Assembly (NCBI GenBank): GCA_905201175.1
Contig: CAJKNC010000057.1
Location: 1-11,056 of the forward strand
Direction of reading: 5' to 3'
Length of the DNA stretch: 11,056 bases
DNA from: an uncultured Succinatimonas sp.
Lineage (GTDB): Bacteria; Pseudomonadota; Gammaproteobacteria; Enterobacterales; Succinivibrionaceae
Positions 6,513-11,056 of this stretch are shown in pieces (position 1 is the first letter of the stretch; the number at the start of each line of letters is the position of its first letter). The position numbers and the translations under genes were made by a program. The notes below the pieces were generated by a model. It did no database searches. It was not told where the DNA came from and was given only the letters and a program-made list of their open reading frames with translations.

Positions 6513-7832
6513 ATGTCTGATAATAATAAGATGAGATGTTTGTTCTGTGGACAGACTGCCTCCTCTGAGCGCACCCTGATCAAGGCCCGCGATGGTTATT
6601 GCATTTGCTCAGACTGCATCACTAAATGTTATTCAATGCTGCAAAAGAAAGGTCAAATCAAAGCTGAGGAGACTAAGAAGGCGGATATCAATTTAGATAA
6701 TATTCCGACTCCGCATGAAATTGCTGCATATTTAGATGACTACGTCATAGGACAGGACGAGGCTAAGAAAGTTCTGTCTGTGGCTGTATATAATCATTAT
6801 CAGCGTTTGAAGCATTCAAATGTTGATACCGATGTTGAGTTAGGTAAATCTAATATTTTGCTTGTAGGCCCGACCGGCTCAGGAAAAACTTTATTAGTAC
6901 AGACCTTAGCTCGCTTTTTGAATGTTCCTTTTGCCATCTCTGATGCCACAACATTAACTGAAGCTGGCTATGTAGGCGAAGATGTCGAGAATGTAATTGT
7001 CAGATTACTGCAGAACTGCGATTTTGACGTACAAAAGGCTCAAAAAGGCATCATATATATTGATGAGATCGACAAGATTGCTCGCAAGAGCGAGAATCCT
7101 TCTATTACTCGGGATGTTTCAGGAGAAGGCGTACAGCAGGCTCTGCTGAAATTAATTGAAGGCACGGTCGCTTCTGTTCCGCCTAACGGCGGACGCAAAC
7201 ATCCACAGGATAAGATGATTGAGGTTGATACCTCTCAAATTTTATTCATTTGTGGCGGTGCTTTTGACGGTTTAGAGAAAATCGTTGAAAAGAGAATGTC
7301 TAAAAAGGCTGGAATCGGCTTTGGTGCAGAAGTTTATGGTCAGAAGGAAGCTATGAGCCTGACTGATAAATATGCACATGTAGAGCCTGATGATCTGGTT
7401 AAGTTTGGCATCATTCCAGAGTTTGTAGGCCGTCTTCCGGTAATTACAGCCTTAGGAGAATTAAGCCGAGAGGATTTAATCCGGGTTTTGCGTGAGCCTA
7501 AGAACGCTATTTTGCGTCAATTTGAGGCCATGTTTAAATTTGAAGGCGTAAAGCTTGAATTTACTCAGGAGGCTTTAAATGCTATTGCAGATAAGGCTAT
7601 CAAGCGTCATACCGGTGCTCGAGGATTGCGCTCTGTAGTTGAGGCCTTGTTATTAAATACCATGTTTGATATTCCTTCGGTTAAGGATGTCGCGCGAGTG
7701 GTAGTTGATCAGGATACGGTTGAAAAACACCAAGAGCCGTTAGTTATCAAAAAGAGCCTGGTTATAGATGATAACGTTCAGGAGATTTCTGCTGCTAAGA
7801 AAGAGATTGCAGACATAGCCTCAGGCTCATAA
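6513..7832 (+). CDS. clpX: ClpX, AAA+ unfoldase of the ClpXP protease
   Basis: ClpX hexamers recognise tagged or specific substrates, unfold them with ATP and thread them into ClpP. The 439-residue protein starts with the zinc-binding domain (C9, C12, C32, C35) that dimerises and binds adaptors. The AAA+ module has Walker A GPTGSGKT at 119-126, the substrate-gripping pore loop GYVG at 152-155, Walker B IIYIDEID with D184-E185, and the RKH loop at 228-230. The ClpP-docking loop IGF is at 268-270, and the sensor-2 motif GARGLRS lies in the C-terminal small domain. Length is close to E. coli (424), with a slightly longer C-terminal tail. It begins seven bases after the clpP stop, with only a modest CAGGA inside the end of clpP as ribosome binding site, so translational coupling to clpP is likely. 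A strong terminator follows. Confidence 0.97.
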   Translation: MSDNNKMRCLFCGQTASSERTLIKARDGYCICSDCITKCYSMLQKKGQIKAEETKKADINLDNIPTPHEIAAYLDDYVIGQDEAKKVLSVAVYNHYQRLKHSNVDTDVELGKSNILLVGPTGSGKTLLVQTLARFLNVPFAISDATTLTEAGYVGEDVENVIVRLLQNCDFDVQKAQKGIIYIDEIDKIARKSENPSITRDVSGEGVQQALLKLIEGTVASVPPNGGRKHPQDKMIEVDTSQILFICGGAFDGLEKIVEKRMSKKAGIGFGAEVYGQKEAMSLTDKYAHVEPDDLVKFGIIPEFVGRLPVITALGELSREDLIRVLREPKNAILRQFEAMFKFEGVKLEFTQEALNAIADKAIKRHTGARGLRSVVEALLLNTMFDIPSVKDVARVVVDQDTVEKHQEPLVIKKSLVIDDNVQEISAAKKEIADIASGS

Positions 7833-7853
7833 TAAAATTTATTTAAAAAAAAG

Positions 7854-7887
7854 AAGGTCCTGTTGCTAAAGCATTAGGGCCTTTTTT
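7854..7887 (+). terminator. Rho-independent terminator after clpX
   Basis: AAGGTCCTG (7854-7862) pairs with TTAGGGCCTT (7874-7883) through about nine base pairs including two G-T pairs, with an inner TGC/GCA stem around TAAA, and is followed by T's to 7887. It lies about 20 bases after the clpX stop and separates tig-clpP-clpX from lon. Confidence 0.85.
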
Positions 7888-7896
7888 GTTCTAAGC

Positions 7897-7925
7897 CTTG
7901 AAAATTTTTTAAGCCGACAGCATAT
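7897..7925 (+). promoter_or_regulatory. Candidate sigma-32 heat-shock promoter for lon
   Basis: CTTGAAA at 7897-7903 is an exact match to the core of the sigma-32 -35 element. After 14 bases, CAGCATAT at 7918-7925 resembles the -10 element CCCCATnT. E. coli lon is a known sigma-32 gene whose -10 is CCCCATATA. The same TTGAAA could also serve as a sigma-70 -35 with TATATT at 7923-7928, but the 19-base spacing is long. The predicted start is near 7933, about 20 bases before the lon ATG. Confidence 0.55.
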
Positions 7926-7955
7926 ATTTTTAAGGTTTAACTTTTAGAGAGAATT

Positions 7956-10421
7956 ATGACAAAGAATACTCAGGCGCAAATTGTAGATTCTGAAAAAGAT
8001 GTAAGAGTCCTGCCTTTATTTAGTTTAAGAGGCTTGGCGATTACGCCTAAGACCAAGATGGAGCTGACTGTTTCTCGGGAGAGCTCCATAGCCTCTTTAA
8101 AAAGAAGTTTAGAAATTGAGCATAAGCCTTTAGCAGTCTGCTTCCAGTATGACATTAAGGATGAAAAGCCATTAATTAATGACATTTATCCTATAGGCGT
8201 TTTATGCGAGGTTTTAGATTTAGAAAAAGACGACGAGTTTACTTATACTTGCCATATTGCCGGAGTAACTCGCTTCAAGCTTTTAGAAATCATTGAAAAT
8301 GATGATAAATCTCGTTTTGCAAAAGTTGAGATCTTAAAAAAGCCGGTTATAGACAGGGTGATTGAGAGCGAATACGTAGATATAATTAAAAGTTCTTTCC
8401 AATATGCCTTGTCTAACAAGGATGAAAATAAAGAGTCTTTAATTTCAAAAGATATTCCTCAGGATCTGGTTAATCTTATCCAAAGAGAGCAGCGCTTAAG
8501 CGATATTACCGATGACCTTGCGCAGGTATTGTCAATTCGCAATGATATGCGCATCATGCTTATTGGCACTATTGATCCTGTTGAAAGAGCCAAGCTTATT
8601 TTAGGGATCTTAAACGGTTATTCCTATCGTCAGGAATTAGAACGCAATATTTTAGAAAAAGCTAAGATATCTTTAGAACGTTCTCAAAAAGAATATTTTT
8701 TAAATGAGCAGCTGCGCGTTATTAAGAAGGAATTGAATCCTGACAGCGATGTCTCTGATGTCGAGATGTTCAAAAAGCGCATGGATGAGCTTGATTGCCC
8801 GCAGATGGTCAAGGATAGATTGCGCCGTGAAATCAGCAAGATGAATGTTATGAGCATTAATTCATCTGAATACAGCTTTGAGCGAAATTATATTGAGACC
8901 CTGCTTAATATTCCATGGAATGTCTCTTCAAAATTAAATTATGATCTTAAAAAAGCAGCTGAAATTTTAGATAAGGATCATTACGGCCTTAAAAAGGTTA
9001 AAGATTGCATTTTGGAATATTTAGCCGTGCAGGCTAAGTCAAATAAGCCTAACGGATCAATTTTGTGCTTTATGGGTCCTCCAGGCATCGGCAAGACCTC
9101 ACTAGCTCAGTCTATAGCCAGAGCTACAGGGCGTAAATATGTACGTTTAGCCTTAGGCGGCCTTCATGATGAGGCCGAAATTCGCGGACACCGCCGTACT
9201 TATTTAGGCTCGCTTCCTGGCCGTATTATGCAGAATATCATCAATGCAAAAGTGAATAATCCGCTTTTTTTATTAGATGAGATTGATAAGACAGCACCTT
9301 CATATCATGGTGATCCTGCCAATGCCTTGCTGGAGGTTTTGGATCCGGAGCAAAATCACTATTTTGAAGACAATTATATTGAGTTAGGTTTTGATTTATC
9401 AAAAGTTTTGTTTGTTACCACAGCAAATTCTTATAATATTTCTCAGCCTTTGCTTGATCGTATGGAGATTATTGATCTTTCATCTTATACAGAAGAGGAA
9501 AAATTCAATATTGCTAAAAAGCACCTTTTGCCTAAGCAGATGCGCTTAAATGCTTTAAAGGACAGTGAATTCGGTATTGATGATGATGCTTTATACGAGC
9601 TGATTCGCTACTATACGCATGAAGCTGGTGTGCGCGGGTTAGAACGATTAATTAAAGAGTTAGCCCGAAAGGTCATTAAAGAGCAGATGCTGGCTGGTAA
9701 TCATCGCAGGGGTAAAAAGAAGCTTGATAAGACCATTATTAATGTTGAGATGGTAGGCAAGCTTTTAGGACCTCGCCGTTATGATTTTACCTCAAAGCTC
9801 TCTGAAAATAAGGTAGGCCTTGTAAACGGCTTAGCCTGGACTTCATTAGGCGGAGATATTTTACAGCTTGAAGCTGTTGCTAATGAAGGCAAGGGTAAGC
9901 ATTTGCTGACAGGCAAGCTTGGCGATGTCATGAAAGAGAGTATCTCTGCTGCTATTACAGTAGTAAGAACCTTAGCCTGTGATTTACATTTATCTAAGAG
10001 TTTTTATGAGACATGCGATTTGCATATTCATGTACCTGAGGGAGCCACGCCAAAAGAGGGTCCGTCAGCAGGCGTAGGTATGGTCACGGCGATTGTTTCT
10101 GTATTAACCGGCAATCCGGTCAGAGCTGATGTGGCTATGACAGGTGAGATCACTTTAAGAGGTGATGTCTTGCCCATCGGCGGCCTTAAAGAAAAATTAG
10201 TGGCTGCGATGCGCGGCGGCATCAAGACAGTATTGATCCCTTTTGATAATGAAAAAGATCTTTGGGATATACCGGAAAAAATTAAGACTTCTTTAAATAT
10301 TATCCCAGTAAAGCGTATAGAAGAAGTTTTAAACACTGCCTTAGAGCATGATCCTAAGCAGTTTATGCCTACAACTGTATGGTCTTGTAAAAATACGGAC
10401 TTACAAAAAGACAAAAAATAG
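7956..10421 (+). CDS. lon: Lon ATP-dependent serine protease
   Basis: Lon is a hexameric AAA+ protease that degrades misfolded and short-lived regulatory proteins in the cytoplasm. The 821-residue protein has an N-terminal substrate-binding LAN domain (about 1-210) opening with VRVLPLFSLRGLAI, a helical region containing QKEYFLNEQLR, and an AAA+ module with Walker A GPPGIGKT at 374-381 and Walker B LLDEID with D441-E442. The pore and signature region reads YVRLALGGLHDEAEIRGHRR. The C-terminal protease domain has the Ser-Lys dyad S704 (EGPSAGVGM) and K747 (GGLKEKL), spaced exactly as S679 and K722 of E. coli. It is 37 residues longer than E. coli Lon: about 18 extra before Walker A, seven between the modules and a longer tail. 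The ribosome binding site is weak (AGAGAGAA). It has its own promoter after the clpX terminator, and a short unknown gene follows after eight bases. Confidence 0.97.
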   Translation: MTKNTQAQIVDSEKDVRVLPLFSLRGLAITPKTKMELTVSRESSIASLKRSLEIEHKPLAVCFQYDIKDEKPLINDIYPIGVLCEVLDLEKDDEFTYTCHIAGVTRFKLLEIIENDDKSRFAKVEILKKPVIDRVIESEYVDIIKSSFQYALSNKDENKESLISKDIPQDLVNLIQREQRLSDITDDLAQVLSIRNDMRIMLIGTIDPVERAKLILGILNGYSYRQELERNILEKAKISLERSQKEYFLNEQLRVIKKELNPDSDVSDVEMFKKRMDELDCPQMVKDRLRREISKMNVMSINSSEYSFERNYIETLLNIPWNVSSKLNYDLKKAAEILDKDHYGLKKVKDCILEYLAVQAKSNKPNGSILCFMGPPGIGKTSLAQSIARATGRKYVRLALGGLHDEAEIRGHRRTYLGSLPGRIMQNIINAKVNNPLFLLDEIDKTAPSYHGDPANALLEVLDPEQNHYFEDNYIELGFDLSKVLFVTTANSYNISQPLLDRMEIIDLSSYTEEEKFNIAKKHLLPKQMRLNALKDSEFGIDDDALYELIRYYTHEAGVRGLERLIKELARKVIKEQMLAGNHRRGKKKLDKTIINVEMVGKLLGPRRYDFTSKLSENKVGLVNGLAWTSLGGDILQLEAVANEGKGKHLLTGKLGDVMKESISAAITVVRTLACDLHLSKSFYETCDLHIHVPEGATPKEGPSAGVGMVTAIVSVLTGNPVRADVAMTGEITLRGDVLPIGGLKEKLVAAMRGGIKTVLIPFDNEKDLWDIPEKIKTSLNIIPVKRIEEVLNTALEHDPKQFMPTTVWSCKNTDLQKDKK

Positions 10422-10429
10422 GTGCAAGA

Positions 10430-10804
10430 ATGAGCGATTCTCAGGAAGTAAAAAAGATTTTAGATATTGAAACTCCGCCTCAGGAGGATAATATTTCTAA
10501 AGAAGCACAAAACATTTTAAAGGCTACTGAGCAGCTTTTAAGTGTTTTAGAGAAATTGTCCCCAAAAACTAATAAAGATAAAATTGCCAATGAAGAGGCA
10601 TTTATTAAGATTATTAGACCTTTAAGAGTAAATGTTGAAAATACTTTGCCTGAGCTTTTCGATTTTGCTGATAATTTAAGCTATATCGGCGATAAAAATG
10701 CTGATGTATTAAAAGCTAAAATCAATAAAATTGAGGAGTATTTGCCTCAGTTTATTGAGTATATCGAGCAATACGATAAAGAACATAAGAAAACTCAAGC
10801 TTAG
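10430..10804 (+). CDS. Uncharacterised 124-residue helical protein linked to lon
   Basis: I do not recognise a family. The protein is mildly acidic (about 24 Asp/Glu against 18 Lys/Arg) and has no Cys or Trp. It looks largely alpha-helical: after a loose, charged first 20 residues there are likely helices at about 22-44 (AQNILKATEQLLSVLEKL), 50-85 and 92-118 (LKAKINKIEEYLPQFIEYIE). No signal peptide, membrane segment or metal motif is seen. Its ATG is eight bases after the lon stop, and its likely ribosome binding site (AGGTG, 10420-10424) overlaps that stop, so it should be translated with lon. In E. coli the gene after lon is hupB (the HU beta subunit); this protein is not HU, lacking the HU fold signature. 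A role tied to Lon is possible but is only inference from position. Confidence 0.75.
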   Translation: MSDSQEVKKILDIETPPQEDNISKEAQNILKATEQLLSVLEKLSPKTNKDKIANEEAFIKIIRPLRVNVENTLPELFDFADNLSYIGDKNADVLKAKINKIEEYLPQFIEYIEQYDKEHKKTQA

Positions 10805-10812
10805 TTTTAAAA

Positions 10813-10835
10813 TGATGCGCCTCTTAGGCGCATCA
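10813..10835 (+). terminator. Strong hairpin after the lon operon, lacking a T run
   Basis: TGATGCGCC at 10813-10821 and GGCGCATCA at 10827-10835 form a perfect 9-bp stem with a 5-base loop, nine bases after the stop of the last gene. Downstream on the + strand there is no run of T's, so it is not a classic intrinsic terminator in that direction. On the minus strand the stem is followed by TTTT. It may end the lon transcript with help from Rho, protect its 3' end, or act on transcription from the right. Confidence 0.5.
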
Positions 10836-10970
10836 CTCATATTTGACTGACCTAATCTATTAAATCTTCATTTATTTATAAAAATTATTTATCTTTAAGT
10901 ATAAAGTTTTGTTCTAAAAGATTGCAGTAAGCTATTTCTTGGATAATAAAGGTAAAAAAATAATTTTATT
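10836..10970. other. AT-rich spacer without a gene
   Basis: This stretch is very AT-rich and shows no credible open reading frame on either strand and no clear repeat. It lies between the hairpin ending the lon transcript and the promoter and operator region at the right edge. Confidence 0.5.
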
Positions 10971-10971
10971 G

Positions 10972-10999
10972 TTGCATGATTGTTCAACTATTGTATAAT
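10972..10999 (+). promoter_or_regulatory. Promoter for the gene leaving the right edge
   Basis: A consensus -10 box TATAAT is at 10994-10999. TTGCAT at 10972-10977, 16 bases upstream, is a partial -35 match. The start point would fall near 11006, inside the palindrome at 11005-11020. The -35 lies inside an imperfect dyad (10971-10988, GTTG...CAAC). Confidence 0.6.
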
Positions 11000-11004
11000 G
11001 ATGG

Positions 11005-11020
11005 TTGAGCAATTGCTCAA
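11005..11020. promoter_or_regulatory. Perfect 16-bp palindrome, probable repressor operator
   Basis: TTGAGCAATTGCTCAA is perfectly self-complementary with no spacer, which suits a dimeric helix-turn-helix regulator. It covers the predicted transcription start. A related arm, TTGTTCAAC at 10980-10988, is part of an imperfect dyad at 10971-10988, whose centre is 33 bp away, about three DNA turns. The layout suggests repression, possibly autoregulation by the downstream gene. MarR-type regulators often bind gapless palindromes of this size, but the regulator is not identifiable here. Confidence 0.6.
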
Positions 11021-11051
11021 TAATAGAATCTTAATGATGTTTGGAGCTTTT

Positions 11052-11056
11052 ATGTT
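11052..11056 (+). CDS. Start of a gene truncated by the window edge
   Basis: An ATG at 11052 lies five bases after GGAG at 11043-11046, downstream of the promoter and palindrome. Only five bases are inside the window, so the product cannot be guessed from sequence. Confidence 0.55.

Noticed and set aside
10028..10414. 128-residue minus-strand reading frame
   Set aside because: It is the antisense of the conserved Lon protease domain.
1..11056. CRISPR arrays, tRNA or rRNA genes, insertion sequences
   Set aside because: No regularly spaced direct repeats, no tRNA T-loop or rRNA-like blocks, and no transposase or terminal inverted repeats were seen.

Overview
The window looks like chromosomal core DNA from an AT-rich gammaproteobacterium. 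The evidence is the order tig-clpP-clpX-lon on one strand and an RNase T gene, a family found mainly in Gammaproteobacteria. AT-rich codon choice, and a few genes not at this place in E. coli (a cytosolic GH84 hexosaminidase, a lone dTDP-rhamnose reductase, a two-part YjbR protein), make a host-associated anaerobe such as a Succinivibrionaceae member plausible. That family assignment is inference; no 16S or other marker is present.

Layout. Positions 1-60 may hold the last codons of a + strand gene. Positions 61-570 have no recognisable protein gene, but 262-547 form a GC-rich, fold-prone island in very AT-rich surroundings, ending at the ribosome binding site of an rmlD/rfbD-like gene (571-1395). 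A strong terminator follows. Next comes a long YjbR/MmcQ-type protein (1608-2273), convergent with RNase T (2490-3134, minus). Upstream of rnt on the same strand lies a GH84 beta-N-acetylglucosaminidase (3260-4324, minus). An AT-rich divergent region (4325-4525) separates it from trigger factor.

The right half is a protein quality-control block. Trigger factor (4526-5842) folds nascent chains at the ribosome. ClpP (5873-6505) and ClpX (6513-7832) form the ATP-dependent ClpXP protease. All three are closely spaced and end at a strong terminator. Lon (7956-10421) has its own upstream region, with a sequence resembling a sigma-32 heat-shock promoter. A 124-residue protein of unknown function (10430-10804) starts 8 bases after the lon stop, in the place where E. 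coli has hupB.

The last 220 bases are a promoter region: a consensus -10 box, a perfect 16-bp palindrome over the expected start point, a related imperfect dyad about three helical turns upstream, then a good ribosome binding site and ATG for a gene that runs off the window.

The two least explained signals are the structured leader before the rhamnose reductase gene, which contains a 13-bp match able to bury that gene's ribosome binding site, and the unknown gene coupled to lon.
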